Source of the DNA: Planctomycetota bacterium
GTDB taxonomy: Bacteria > Planctomycetota > Planctomycetia > Gemmatales > Gemmataceae
DNA: 64,000 bases
Reading direction: 5' to 3'
NCBI GenBank assembly: GCA_016872595.1
Contig: VGZJ01000002.1
Location: forward strand, 1 to 64,000
Shown here: piece by piece, positions 17,528 to 27,611 of the stretch
Layout of the letters: each line of letters opens with the position of its first letter
How positions within the stretch are numbered: the stretch's first letter is position 1
Notes under the pieces: model-generated
The model's database searches: none
Told to the model about the DNA's origin: nothing
What the model saw: the letters and a program-made list of their open reading frames with translations, nothing else
Program-made: the position numbers and the translations under genes

Positions 17528-19231
17528 ATGCGCGCGATCCTCTCGCTGTTCTCTCTGTTCGTGCTCGCCGGCGGCTCGCGGCTAACTGCCGCCGAGAAGC
17601 CCAATATCGTTGTCATCCTGACCGACGACATGGGGTTCTCCGATCTGGGCTGTTACGGGGGCGAGATCGCCACGCCGAACCTCGACGCGCTCGCGGCCGG
17701 CGGCGTGCGGTTCACGCAGTTCTACAACACCGCGAGGTGCTGCCCGACGCGCGCCAGCCTGCTCAGCGGCCTGTACCCACATCAGGCCGGCGTCGGGCAC
17801 ATGATGGAGGACAAGGGCGACAAGTTCCCCGGCTATCGCGGCGACCTGAACCGGAACTGCGTCACGCTGGCCGAAGCCATGAAGCCCGCGGGCTACCGCG
17901 CGTACGCGGTCGGCAAGTGGCACGTCACCCGGCACAACGGCCCCAAAGCCCCGAACCACAACTGGCCGCTCCAGCGCGGGTTCGACCGCTACTATGGCAC
18001 CATCCACGGCGCGGGCAGCTTCTTCGACCCCTCGACGCTGACGCGCGACAACACGCCCATCTCGCCGTTCGCCGATCCGGACTACAAACCCAAGACCTAC
18101 TACTACACCGACGCCATTTCTGACCACGCGGTCAAGTTCGTCGCGGACCACGACAAGGACCATAAGGACAAGCCGTTCCTTATGTACGTCGCCTACACCG
18201 CGGCGCACTGGCCCATGCACGCGCTGCCCGAAGATATCGCCAAGTACAAGGGGAAGTACGCCGACGGTTACGAGGCGGTCCGCAAGGCCCGGTTCGCGAA
18301 GGCCGCGAAGCTGGGCCTCATCGACCCGAAGCAGGCCATGAGTCCCGGCGCGGCCGACTGGTCCGCGGTGGGTGACAAGGAATGGGAGGCCGCGGGCATG
18401 GAGGTGTATGCGGCGATGGTGGACCGCATGGATCAGGGCGTCGGCAAGATCGTCGCGGAGCTGAAGCGCACCGGCCGGCTCGACAACACGCTGATCCTGT
18501 ACATGCAGGACAACGGCGGCTGTGCCGAACCGCAGGGGCGCACCGGCAACAAGAACCACCCCAACATCGAGCGCCCCGCGAAGCCGACGTTGCCAGTGAT
18601 GGCGGCCGACGCGCTGCTGCCGCCGGGGAGCGTGCCGCCGCAAACGCGCGACGGGTTCCCGGTACGCATGGGGCCGAAGGTGATGCCCGGCCCCGCGGAC
18701 ACCTACGTCGCCTACGGCCGCGCGTGGGCGAACGTGTCGAACACACCGTTCCGTGAGTACAAGCACTGGGTCCACGAGGGCGGCATCAGCACGCCGCTGA
18801 TCGCGCACTGGCCCAACGGCATCACCGCAAAGGGCGAACTGCGCGCGCAACCGGGCCACCTGATCGACGTGATGGCGACGTGTGTCGAACTGAGCGGCGC
18901 GAAGTACCCGACGAAGGTGGGCGAGCACGCGATCACACCGCTCGAAGGCAAGAGCCTCGTGCCGGCGTTCGCGAACAAGCCCATAGAGCGCGACGCCATC
19001 TTCTGGGAGCACGAAGGCAACCGGGCTGTGCGCGCCGGCGACTGGAAGCTGGTGGCGAAGGGCGCGGCCGGCAAGTGGGAGCTGTACGACCTGAAGGACG
19101 ACCGCGTCGAGGCCACCGACCTCGCCGCGAAGCAACCAACGAAGGTGAAGGAACTCGTCGGCATGTGGGAGGCATGGGCGACACGCGCGAAGGTGTTGCC
19201 GTGGATCGTGACACCGGAATACAAAAAGTAG
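17528..19231 (+). CDS. Arylsulfatase
   Basis: KPNIVVILTDDMGFSDLGCYGGEIATPNLD..TARCCPTRASLLSGLYPHQAGVGHM. Confidence 0.95.
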   Translation: MRAILSLFSLFVLAGGSRLTAAEKPNIVVILTDDMGFSDLGCYGGEIATPNLDALAAGGVRFTQFYNTARCCPTRASLLSGLYPHQAGVGHMMEDKGDKFPGYRGDLNRNCVTLAEAMKPAGYRAYAVGKWHVTRHNGPKAPNHNWPLQRGFDRYYGTIHGAGSFFDPSTLTRDNTPISPFADPDYKPKTYYYTDAISDHAVKFVADHDKDHKDKPFLMYVAYTAAHWPMHALPEDIAKYKGKYADGYEAVRKARFAKAAKLGLIDPKQAMSPGAADWSAVGDKEWEAAGMEVYAAMVDRMDQGVGKIVAELKRTGRLDNTLILYMQDNGGCAEPQGRTGNKNHPNIERPAKPTLPVMAADALLPPGSVPPQTRDGFPVRMGPKVMPGPADTYVAYGRAWANVSNTPFREYKHWVHEGGISTPLIAHWPNGITAKGELRAQPGHLIDVMATCVELSGAKYPTKVGEHAITPLEGKSLVPAFANKPIERDAIFWEHEGNRAVRAGDWKLVAKGAAGKWELYDLKDDRVEATDLAAKQPTKVKELVGMWEAWATRAKVLPWIVTPEYKK

Positions 19232-19241
19232 GCTCCGTTCT

Positions 19242-19345
19242 GGGACCGCGGGCGTCCCGCCCGCTGCAACGCGCGTCGTGTGGGTTGGCGAGAAGCCGCA
19301 CAGCCTCGACCCATGTGCAGCAGCGGGCGGGACACCCGCGGTCCC
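19242..19345. repeat. Interspersed palindromic element, family 1
   Basis: 19242-19266 gggaccgcgggcgtcccgcccgctg pairs with 19321-19345 (24/25); same core as 11761-11880. Confidence 0.9.
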
Positions 19346-19376
19346 GGGGGCGGAAAACCAACAACGGAGGCTCTCC

Positions 19377-20342
19377 ATGCGATTCCTTCTTTCCCTCGCG
19401 CTGGTTGCGCTTGCAACTACACAGGGGGCTTACGCCCCCCGCGCAGGGGCCGCCGAACCCTCGGCGCACCCCGGCTATCGCGTGCTCGCGCAGGACAAGG
19501 GCCGGGTCGCCATCGTCGGGCGCGACGGCAAAGTCGAGTGGGAGGTCGAGTGCCGGCACGGGTCGCACGACGTTCACCTGCTGCCCAACGGCAACCTGCT
19601 GCTGCACACCGGTGCGACCGTCGTGACCGAGATGACGCCGAAGAAAGAGGTCGTGTGGAAGTACGAGGCCAAGCCCAAAGAGGGCTACAAGGGCCGGGTC
19701 GAGGTTCACGCGTTCCAGCGCCTCGCGGACGGCAACACGATGGTCGCGGAGAGCGGCAACCGGCGCATCGTCGAGGTGAACAAGGACGGGAAGATCGTGG
19801 TCGAAATCGCGCTGAAGGTGGACAAGCCGAACCCGCACACCGACACGCGGATGGTGCGGAAGCTCGACAGCGGCAACTACCTCGTGTGCCACGAAGCCGA
19901 CGGCTGCGTGCGCGAGTACGACGCGAAGGGCAAGGTCGTGTGGGAGTACAAACTCGACCTTGGCGGGCGCGCGGCCGCGCCGGGCCACGGCCCCGAAGGG
20001 TACGGCACGTCGGTGTACGGCGCGATCCGCTTGGAGAACGGCAACACCGTCATCGCCGGCGGCAACAACAACCGCGTCCTCGAAGTGAACAAGGAGGGCA
20101 AGGTTGTGTGGAGCATCGACCAGAAGGAACTGCCGGGCATCACGCTGGCGTGGGTGACGACGCTGCACGCGCTCCCCAACGGCAACCTGATCGTCGGCAA
20201 CTGCCACGCCGGGCCGGACAACCCACAACTGTTCGAAGTCACGCGCGAGAAGAAAGTCGTGTGGCAGTTCAAGGACTTCAAGACCTTCGGCAACGGCACG
20301 GCCGCGGCGCACGTGCTCGACCTGAAGGGCGCGCGGCGCTAA
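19377..20342 (+). CDS. Secreted PQQ-like/arylsulfotransferase-like beta-propeller protein
   Basis: Signal peptide; repeated blades LPNGNLLLHTG, LADGNTMVAESGNRRIVEVNKDGKIV, LENGNTVIAGGNNNRVLEVNKEGKVVW. Confidence 0.75.
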   Translation: MRFLLSLALVALATTQGAYAPRAGAAEPSAHPGYRVLAQDKGRVAIVGRDGKVEWEVECRHGSHDVHLLPNGNLLLHTGATVVTEMTPKKEVVWKYEAKPKEGYKGRVEVHAFQRLADGNTMVAESGNRRIVEVNKDGKIVVEIALKVDKPNPHTDTRMVRKLDSGNYLVCHEADGCVREYDAKGKVVWEYKLDLGGRAAAPGHGPEGYGTSVYGAIRLENGNTVIAGGNNNRVLEVNKEGKVVWSIDQKELPGITLAWVTTLHALPNGNLIVGNCHAGPDNPQLFEVTREKKVVWQFKDFKTFGNGTAAAHVLDLKGARR

Positions 20343-20346
20343 TCGC

Positions 20347-20682
20347 ATGGACGAGCAACCCAACCGCCGCGCGCACTTCCGGCTCCCGTACCCGCCGGGC
20401 GCGGGGCCGGTGCTCGAACTGGGCGGCGCGCGGTTCGAGGTGACGGAGCTGTCCGAGGGCGGACTGCGGCTCGCGCCCGCGGCCGACTCCCCAGCGCACG
20501 GCGCGCGCGTCAGCGGCGTGTTACACTTCGACGCCGGCGTGGAGCAACGGATCGAAGGAACCGTAAAGGTCGCTGACGGCGTGGTCCTGATCCTCACACG
20601 CGGCGTCGAGCTGTCGCGCATGTTGACCGAGCAGCGCCGCATCCTGCGAGCGTTCCCCGATTTCCTGCGCACCGAGGGCTAG
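20347..20682 (+). CDS. PilZ domain protein
   Basis: RRAHFRLPYPPGAGP..FEVTELSEGGLRL motif. Confidence 0.75.
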   Translation: MDEQPNRRAHFRLPYPPGAGPVLELGGARFEVTELSEGGLRLAPAADSPAHGARVSGVLHFDAGVEQRIEGTVKVADGVVLILTRGVELSRMLTEQRRILRAFPDFLRTEG

Positions 20683-20684
20683 CC

Positions 20685-21509
20685 ATGCATCGCGCAGCAC
20701 TGGTGACGCTCGCCGCCGCATTCATCGGCTGCGGCGGCGAGGTAAAAGACTCCGCCAAAGCCCCACAACCGGGACCGCCCGACCCACTACCGCGCGCCGA
20801 CGACCCGGCGGGCAACCAGAAGGGACTGCGCGTCCTCTTCGTGGGCAACAGCCACACCTTCACGAACGACGTACCCGGCCTCGTGGCGAAACTGGCCAAG
20901 GCCGCGAACGAGGAGCGCCCGCTGCTGGCCGCGTCTGAGGCTCCCGGCGGCACGTCGTTCCAACTGCACTGGAACAACGGGCGCGTACAGCAGCGCCTCA
21001 CCGAGGTGAACTGGGACCTAGTCGTTCTGCAAGACCAGAGCGTGATGCCGAACCTGACGCGCGCCGAGTTCGAGGAGCAAACACTGCCGTTCGCCCGCAA
21101 GCTGAACGAGCAGATTCAGGCGAGTGGGGCGCGCACCGTGCTGTTTATGACGTGGGGCTACAAGCACGACTTCGTTCCGATGCAGCGCCGGTCCGATGCC
21201 GCGTACCGCGAATTGGCGGCCGACCTAAAGGCCGATCTTGTGCCGGTCGGCGGCGCGTGGGCGAAGGCCCGCGCCGCGCGCGCCGAGATCGAACTGTGGA
21301 GCGGTGACGGCAACCACGCCGACGTCCGCGGCTCCTATCTCACCGCGTGCTGCTTCTACGCCGCCTTCTATGGCAAGAGTCCGGTCGGCAACACGTTCAC
21401 CGCAGGGCTGAGTGCGGACGACGCCAAGTTCCTGCAAGAGACCGCGGCGGGCGCGGTCGCGCCGAAGTCCGGTGGCCTCGCGGCGCTCGCGCCCGTCCGC
21501 GTGCCGTAG
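20685..21509 (+). CDS. SGNH/GDSL-type hydrolase-like lipoprotein
   Basis: LRVLFVGNSHTFTNDVPGLVAKL; lipobox-like AAAFIGCGG. Confidence 0.75.
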   Translation: MHRAALVTLAAAFIGCGGEVKDSAKAPQPGPPDPLPRADDPAGNQKGLRVLFVGNSHTFTNDVPGLVAKLAKAANEERPLLAASEAPGGTSFQLHWNNGRVQQRLTEVNWDLVVLQDQSVMPNLTRAEFEEQTLPFARKLNEQIQASGARTVLFMTWGYKHDFVPMQRRSDAAYRELAADLKADLVPVGGAWAKARAARAEIELWSGDGNHADVRGSYLTACCFYAAFYGKSPVGNTFTAGLSADDAKFLQETAAGAVAPKSGGLAALAPVRVP

Positions 21510-21566
21510 TCTTCGCTCTTGCTTGCGCTGCGGGTTGGTCGAAGTGCTCTCCGCACGCGCCCCAAC

Positions 21567-22034
21567 TCACGGCGCGAGGATGTGCTTCCCGTCCTCGAAC
21601 TTCTTGTGACAGGCGTTGCAATGGTCGAGCATGGCGACGTATGCTTTGCGCGCCGCGGTGTAGTCCTTCGCTTTCGCGGCCTTCAGCAGTTCCGCGCCGG
21701 AGTCGCGCGAAGCAACGCTGTGCTTCGACCACAGCTCCGCGTCGGCCTTCGGCTTCCGCGTCAGCAGCAGGTTGCTGCCCTCGGCCAGAATCAGCGCGTC
21801 CGAGCGCACGGCCTTCCACCCGCCGGCGTCCTTCGGCTCCGCCGCGAGCGCGACCTTGAGCCGGCGGTACGGGGCTTGAAACATCCCCTCCATAAAGTCG
21901 TGCATGTTCACATCGACGGGCACGAGCGCAGGCGGTTTCTCCTTTTCCTCGGCTCGGGCGCGATCCGAGGAGCTGAGCGCGAGCGCGCCCAGAGCGAGCA
22001 CGGCGGGAACGGTGAACACGGCGAGCGAGCGCAT
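21567..22034 (-). CDS. Secreted cytochrome c'-like protein
   Basis: 155 aa with signal peptide and C-terminal CNACH heme motif. Confidence 0.7.
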   Translation of the reverse strand: MRSLAVFTVPAVLALGALALSSSDRARAEEKEKPPALVPVDVNMHDFMEGMFQAPYRRLKVALAAEPKDAGGWKAVRSDALILAEGSNLLLTRKPKADAELWSKHSVASRDSGAELLKAAKAKDYTAARKAYVAMLDHCNACHKKFEDGKHILAP

Positions 22035-22051
22035 AAGCGGCCCCAGTGAGG

Positions 22052-23026
22052 TCAGCGCGGGCGCTGGGCCACACACATCATGCAGTCCGCCGCGCCTGCG
22101 GCATAGCACAGCCAAGCTACGGCTTTGGCCGCGGGCTTCCAAGTGAGGGCGCGGGCCAAGAACCCGCCGCTGGCGCGGCGGCGCGCCAGCTTCGCGCTGG
22201 AGCGCAGCCAGTCGCTGTGGCGGATCAGGCGCACCGGCTCGGTTCGGAACCCGGCCGTCTGCAACATGGTCGCGAGCGTGGGCGGGGTGAAGTGCGTCAG
22301 GTGCCGCGGCAGGTCGAGGCCGAACCACGAGCGCCCGAACAAGCGGTACGGTAGGCTCGCGATGTTCGGCGTCGCTACCACGAGCTTCCCGCCGGGCACA
22401 AGCAGTTCGTAGGCGGCGCGGAGGATCGCCAGCGGTTGATGGACGTGTTCGAGCGAGTGCCACATCGTGACCACGTCGAACGAACCGGGGCTGAGTTCCG
22501 GGTGCGGGAGAGTACCAACGAGCGCGGCGAGGCCGTGTTGCGTGCGGATGTGATCGACCGCGCCGACCGCGGCGTCGAGGCCCGTTACGGCCCAGCCCTG
22601 ATCGGCCATGATCTTGAGGAAGCTGCCGCCGCCGCATCCGAAGTCGAGCAACCGACCGGGGCCGGGCCACGGCAGCACCCCGCGGCGCTCGGCGCACGGT
22701 CGCCCGAACAGGCGCGCCCAGAAGGTGCGTGGGGCGCGCGACTCGCGCATCTTCGCGGGGCGGCGGTGCGGGCGGTAGTCGGCCGGGTAGAAGCGCCCAA
22801 TGTCGTCCGCGTCCGGGCGCGGGTTCGTGTACGTGAGGTCGCAGCGCGGGCAGCGGACCACGGCGAACACGAGGCCGGTGCCGTCCGCGGGGAGCGGGTC
22901 CGGGGCTTCGAGGACCGGCGCGCCGGCGTCGGTGCCGCACAAGGGGCAGGGGGTCTCTTCCCAAGAAACGGCCGGGCCGCGCTCGGCGCGCGGCTCGACG
23001 TTCAGAACGGGGCGAGTGGGGGTCAT
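22052..23026 (-). CDS. Class I SAM-dependent methyltransferase with N-terminal CxxC zinc motifs
   Basis: CPLCGT..CPRCDLTYTNPRP; LLDFGCGGGSFLKIM; FDVVTMWHSLEHV. Confidence 0.9.
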   Translation of the reverse strand: MTPTRPVLNVEPRAERGPAVSWEETPCPLCGTDAGAPVLEAPDPLPADGTGLVFAVVRCPRCDLTYTNPRPDADDIGRFYPADYRPHRRPAKMRESRAPRTFWARLFGRPCAERRGVLPWPGPGRLLDFGCGGGSFLKIMADQGWAVTGLDAAVGAVDHIRTQHGLAALVGTLPHPELSPGSFDVVTMWHSLEHVHQPLAILRAAYELLVPGGKLVVATPNIASLPYRLFGRSWFGLDLPRHLTHFTPPTLATMLQTAGFRTEPVRLIRHSDWLRSSAKLARRRASGGFLARALTWKPAAKAVAWLCYAAGAADCMMCVAQRPR

Positions 23027-23071
23027 CGCGCTGGCCCTTCCGTGAGCCGGGAGCGGGTCCGGGGCGGGAGC

Positions 23072-23839
23072 TTACCCCGCTTCGGGTTCGGGCGTCAACG
23101 GGACCCGCGCGTGGCGCTTCCGCACTCCGCGCACCGCGCGGCGCTCCTTCGCGCCGGCCAGAATCCAGTCGCGGATCATGTTCTTCTCGGCCTCGGTAGG
23201 CTGCGGCTTGTCGTCCGGCGGCATCTTCTCGTTCGCGCCCGGCAGCATCGAGGTGTACAGCGTACTCTTCTTCGGGTCGCCGGGAGTCAGCACGTCCCCG
23301 TTGTCGCCGCCCTTCTTAATAGCCGCGAGCGTGCGCAGGTCGAGGCCGCCCTTCGGCTTGCCCGAATTGCCGTGGCAGATCAGGCAGTACTTGTCCATGA
23401 ACCCGCGCACTTCCTTGAACGCCACAGCCTTCACCGGCACAGTCGGCGGATCCTTGGGCTTCGGTTCCGGGTCTTTGGGCTTCGGTTCGGGGTCTTTCGG
23501 TTTCGGTTCGGGGTCTTTCGGTTTCGGGTCTGGCGGCTTGATCTCCGGTTTCGGGTCCGGGTCTTTCGGTTTCGGGTCTGGCAGCTTGATCTCCGGCTTC
23601 GGCTGGGGCTTGGGGTTCTGCGCGACCGGCTTTTCGGTGTTGTCCTTGTCCTTCTGTTTGGCTTCGGGGTCGGTCGGCTTCGACTTGGGTACCCCGGCCC
23701 ACACGCCGAAGCCGAAGCCGACGAGCAGCAGGCCCGCGAAGATGGAGCCGAAGACCCAGTGCCCGTTGGCCGAAAGCTGGCCCGGTTTGGTCGGGGCGTC
23801 GTCTTCGTCGTCGAATCGGCTGTCGGTAAACTCGGACAT
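23072..23839 (-). CDS. Planctomycete-type cytochrome c domain protein with Pro/Lys/Asp repeat linker
   Basis: N-terminal TM; PKPKDPEPKPKDPEPK linker; YCLICHGNSGKPKGGLDLRT. Confidence 0.85.
   Translation of the reverse strand: MSEFTDSRFDDEDDAPTKPGQLSANGHWVFGSIFAGLLLVGFGFGVWAGVPKSKPTDPEAKQKDKDNTEKPVAQNPKPQPKPEIKLPDPKPKDPDPKPEIKPPDPKPKDPEPKPKDPEPKPKDPEPKPKDPPTVPVKAVAFKEVRGFMDKYCLICHGNSGKPKGGLDLRTLAAIKKGGDNGDVLTPGDPKKSTLYTSMLPGANEKMPPDDKPQPTEAEKNMIRDWILAGAKERRAVRGVRKRHARVPLTPEPEAG
23456..23600 (-). repeat. Degenerate tandem repeat encoding the (PKPKDPE)n linker
   Basis: Repeated gggtctttcggtttcggttcg-type units on the plus strand. Confidence 0.8.
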
Positions 23840-23957
23840 GGTGCGTGCCCGGTAGGGGGTTGGGGGGTACGAGCGTGCGGCGCGCGGGACGCGCCGACGG
23901 GTGTGAACAATCCTAGCACTGTTCCCGCGCCCGCACCAGACGGCGTGCGAAAACCCG

Positions 23958-26357
23958 TCAGCCGTGGTCCGCTGCGGTGTCGGTGGGGACCACGCCCGAG
24001 GCGCTCGCGCCCCACTTCCAGTCGCTGACTTCGGGCATATCCGTTCCGCGCTGGCGAATGTACGCGCGGTGTTCGGCGTGCTTCGCGCGCATCCGGTCGG
24101 CCGCGCTCGCGGCCCGCGCCGCGAGGCCCGGCGTGCGCTCGATCACATCCAACACCAGCTTGTAGCGGTCGGTTTCGTTCAGCACGCACATATCGAACGG
24201 CGTCGTGGTCGTTCCCTCTTCCTTGTACCCGCGTACGTGCAGGTTGTCGTGGTTCTTGCGCCGGTACGTCAGCCGGTGGATGAGCGACGGGTAGCCGTGG
24301 AAGTTGAAGATGATCGGTCTGTCCTTCGTGAACAGCGCGTCGAAGGCGTCGTCAGTGAGGCCGTGCGGGTGCTCCTTCGGCGGTTGCAGCTTCATCAGAT
24401 CGACCACATTCACGACACGCACCTTCAGGTCCGGAAGGTGCCGGCGCAAGAGGTCGGTCGCGGCGAGCGTTTCGACTGTGGGCACGTCACCGCAGCACGC
24501 GAGCACAACGTCCGGTTCGCCGGTGCAACTCGCCCACTCCCAGATGCCCGCGCCCGCGGAGCAGTGTTTCACGGCTTCGTCCATCGTTAGCCACTGCGGG
24601 CCGGGTTGCTTCCCCGCGACAACCACGTTCACATAGTTCCGGCTCCGGAGACAGTGATCGGTGACCGATAGCAGGCAGTTCGCGTCCGGCGGCAGGTACA
24701 CGCGAATGACCTCGGCCTTCTTGTTTACGACGTGATCGATGAAGCCGGGGTCTTGGTGGCTGAAGCCGTTGTGGTCCTGCCGCCAGACGTGTGAACTGAG
24801 CAAGTAGTTGAGGCTCGCCACCGGCGCGCGCCACGGGATGTGGTTGCACACCTTCAGCCACTTCGCGTGCTGGTTGAACATCGAATCGACGATGTGGATG
24901 AACGCCTCGTAGCAGCTAAAGAACCCGTGCCGCCCGGTCAGGAGGTAGCCCTCGAGCCAACCTTGGCACTGGTGTTCGCTCAGTACCTCCATCGCGCGCC
25001 CGTCCGGCGCGAGGTGGTCGTCGCCGGGGAGAATGGCGTCGGCGGCGTAGCAACGGTTCGTGACTTCGAGGACATCCTGCCAGCGGTTAGAAGCCAGTTC
25101 GTCCGGGCTGAACAGGCGGAAGTTCGCGGCGCTCGCGTTCAGCCTCATCACGTCGCGGAGGAGCTTGCCCTGCTCGCGCGTCGATTCCGCGACCGACGCG
25201 CCGGGCGCGGGCACGGCCACCGCGTACCGCCTGTAGTCGGGCAGATCGAGGTCGCGCAAGAGTAGGCCGCCGTTGGCGTGCGGGTTCGCGCCCATGCGGC
25301 GCGCGCCCGTTGGGGCGAGTTCGGCCAACTCCGGTTTCAGTCGACCGTTTGCGTCAAACAGTTCTTCCGGCCGGTACGACCTCAGCCACCCTTCGAGCAC
25401 CTTCAGGTGTTCCGGCTTGCCCGCGTCGCCCATCGGCACTTGGTGGCTGCGCCACGAGTCCTCGCACTTCTTCCCGTCGATGTACTCCGGGCACGTCCAG
25501 CCTTTTGGCGTGCGCAGCACAATCATCGGCCACGCGGGGCGCGCCGCGTTGCCGTTGGCGCGGGCGTCGTGCTGGATGTGCGCGATCTCGTCGAGACAGG
25601 AGTCGAGCGCCGCGGCCATCTGCTTGTGAACCGGCAGCGGGTCGTGGCCGCTCACGAAGTGCGGGGCGTAGCCGTAGCCTTCGAGCAGCTTGCGGAGTTC
25701 GCTTTCCGGGATGCGCGCGAGGAAGCACGGGTTGGCGATCTTGTAGCCGTTGAGGTGCAGGATCGGCAGCACCGCGCCGTCGCGCGCGGCGCTCAGGAAC
25801 TTGTTGGAGTGCCACGCGGTCGCGAGCGGGCCGGTTTCGGCCTCGCCGTCGCCGATCACGCACGCGGCGATCAGGTCGGGGTTGTCGAACACCGCGCCGT
25901 AGGCGTGCGAGAGCGCGTAGCCCAGTTCACCGCCCTCGTGAATGCTGCCCGGTGTTTCGGGCGCGACGTGGCTCGGAATCCCGCCCGGAAAGCTGAACTG
26001 CTTGAACAGCTTCGCCATGCCCGCCGCGTCCGGCGTGATCTGCGGGTACACCTCGGTGTACGTCCCTTCGAGGTACACGTTGGCGACGAGCGCCGGCCCG
26101 CCGTGGCCGGGTCCGCACACGTACAGGACGTTCAGGTCGCGCTCTTTGATCGCGCGGTTCAAGTGAACGTAGACGAAGTTCAGGCCGGGCGTGGTGCCCC
26201 AGTGCCCCAGCAACCGCGGCTTGACGTGCTCCTTCGTCAGCGGTTGGCTGAGGAGTGGGTTGTCGAGTAAGTAAATCTGGCCGACGGAGAGGTAGTTCGC
26301 GGCCCGCCAGTAGGCGTCCATCCTGTGAAGCAGCGCGTCGGAAACTGAGTCAGCCAT
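23958..26357 (-). CDS. xfp: Phosphoketolase
   Basis: [84 protein letters not shown]. Confidence 0.95.
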   Translation of the reverse strand: MADSVSDALLHRMDAYWRAANYLSVGQIYLLDNPLLSQPLTKEHVKPRLLGHWGTTPGLNFVYVHLNRAIKERDLNVLYVCGPGHGGPALVANVYLEGTYTEVYPQITPDAAGMAKLFKQFSFPGGIPSHVAPETPGSIHEGGELGYALSHAYGAVFDNPDLIAACVIGDGEAETGPLATAWHSNKFLSAARDGAVLPILHLNGYKIANPCFLARIPESELRKLLEGYGYAPHFVSGHDPLPVHKQMAAALDSCLDEIAHIQHDARANGNAARPAWPMIVLRTPKGWTCPEYIDGKKCEDSWRSHQVPMGDAGKPEHLKVLEGWLRSYRPEELFDANGRLKPELAELAPTGARRMGANPHANGGLLLRDLDLPDYRRYAVAVPAPGASVAESTREQGKLLRDVMRLNASAANFRLFSPDELASNRWQDVLEVTNRCYAADAILPGDDHLAPDGRAMEVLSEHQCQGWLEGYLLTGRHGFFSCYEAFIHIVDSMFNQHAKWLKVCNHIPWRAPVASLNYLLSSHVWRQDHNGFSHQDPGFIDHVVNKKAEVIRVYLPPDANCLLSVTDHCLRSRNYVNVVVAGKQPGPQWLTMDEAVKHCSAGAGIWEWASCTGEPDVVLACCGDVPTVETLAATDLLRRHLPDLKVRVVNVVDLMKLQPPKEHPHGLTDDAFDALFTKDRPIIFNFHGYPSLIHRLTYRRKNHDNLHVRGYKEEGTTTTPFDMCVLNETDRYKLVLDVIERTPGLAARAASAADRMRAKHAEHRAYIRQRGTDMPEVSDWKWGASASGVVPTDTAADHG

Positions 26358-26384
26358 TTTTGGTTCCAGTGAAGCCCTTCATCG

Positions 26385-26477
26385 TAGACCTCACGCTCCG
26401 CGTGAGGACCGCTGGCGTAAACGGTTCTACTCTGACCTGTGCACGTCAACGCCCACGGTCCTCACGCGGAGCGTGAG
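26385..26477. repeat. Palindromic element, family 2 (CCTCACGCTCCGCGTGAGG core)
   Basis: gtagacctcacgctccgcgtgaggaccg and cggtcctcacgcggagcgtgaggactac, each arm internally palindromic. Confidence 0.85.
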
Positions 26478-26479
26478 GA

Positions 26480-27571
26480 CTACACTCCTAGAAGTCGGAA
26501 CGCGGCGCGGGCGAGCACGGCCTCTTCGTCGGTGCGGATCACGCGCACCGCGACCGGCGCGCCGGGTACGGAGATCACGGCCGCGTTCACGTCGTTTTGG
26601 GTGGCGTCGAGGTGAACGCCGAGGAAGCCGAGGCCGTCGCAAATGCGGGCGCGAACCTCCGAGGCGTTCTCGCCGATGCCGCCGGCGAACACCAGCGTAT
26701 CGAGGCCACCCAGCACCGCGAGCAGCGCGCCGATGTGCTTCCGCGCCTGATAGCAGAACACCGCGACCGCGTCGGCCGCGCGCGGGTCGGACGCTTCGCG
26801 CGCGAGCAACTCGCGAATGTCGGCGCTCGTTTCGGAGATGCCGCGCAAGCCGCTGTCGCGGTTCACGAGCGCGTCAAGTTGGTCGGCGGTCAGCTTCTCG
26901 TTGCGCAACAAGTGAACCAGCGCGCCGGGGTCGAGGTCGCCGGTGCGCGTGCCCATCACGAGGCCGCCGGTCGGCGTGAAGCCCATTGTCGTATCAACGC
27001 ACACGCCGCCGCGCACGGCGGCGAGGCTCGCGCCGGAGCCAAGGTGAGCGAGAACGACGCGGCCGTGCGCTGCGTACGCGCCCGCGACGCGCGCGAGTTC
27101 TTCCATCAGGTATTCGTAGGAGACGCCGTGGAACCCGTACCGGCGCAGACCGAACCGCCGCGGCAGCGGTAACGTGCGCGCGACGGTCGGCAGGTCGCGG
27201 TGGAACCCGGTGTCGAAGCACGCGACCTGCGGCACACTCGGCCAACGTGCCGCACACGCGGCGATGAGATCGAGTTCTGCCGGTAGGTGCGTTGGGTCGA
27301 GTGGCTTGAGCGCGTCGAGGTCGCGCAGAAGTTTGGGGGTGACGAACGCTGGCGCGGCGTAATCCGGTCCGCCGTGAACGAGCCGGTGCGCGATCACCGC
27401 GTGGTTCGCTGTCGCGCCGTTCGCGTCGAGCCAGTGGAGTACGTCGTCCGGCGAAGCGGCCCGTTCGAGCCGGCCGCGGAACCGCTCGACCGGCGGCGCT
27501 CCCTCCTCGAATAGGGCGGCCTTCACACTCGACGAACCGGCGTTGAGTGCGAGTGCAGTGGTGACCGGCAC
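26480..27571 (-). CDS. ackA: Acetate kinase
   Basis: LALNAGSSSVKAALFEEG; ACFDTGFHRDLPTVARTLPLPR; YGFHGVSYEYLM; HLGSGASLAAVRGGVCVDTTMGFTPTGGLVMGTRTGDLDPG. Confidence 0.95.
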   Translation of the reverse strand: MPVTTALALNAGSSSVKAALFEEGAPPVERFRGRLERAASPDDVLHWLDANGATANHAVIAHRLVHGGPDYAAPAFVTPKLLRDLDALKPLDPTHLPAELDLIAACAARWPSVPQVACFDTGFHRDLPTVARTLPLPRRFGLRRYGFHGVSYEYLMEELARVAGAYAAHGRVVLAHLGSGASLAAVRGGVCVDTTMGFTPTGGLVMGTRTGDLDPGALVHLLRNEKLTADQLDALVNRDSGLRGISETSADIRELLAREASDPRAADAVAVFCYQARKHIGALLAVLGGLDTLVFAGGIGENASEVRARICDGLGFLGVHLDATQNDVNAAVISVPGAPVAVRVIRTDEEAVLARAAFRLLGV

Positions 27572-27611
27572 GACGGTACCTCACACGGGCGACCAAGTTG
27601 TCCTCTGGGCG

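Noticed and set aside
16244-19231. Sulfatase pair as retron effectors
   Set aside because: Both carry export signals and standard CxPSR/CxPTR sulfatase motifs common throughout planctomycete genomes; adjacency is probably incidental.
19278-19376. N-terminal extension MWVGEKPHSLDPCAAAGGTPAVPGAENQQRRLS of the beta-propeller gene
   Set aside because: Translation of the family-1 palindromic repeat; signal peptide begins at ATG 19377.
23456-23600. Tandem repeats as a CRISPR array
   Set aside because: Repeats are contiguous without spacers and encode an in-frame PKPKDPE linker.
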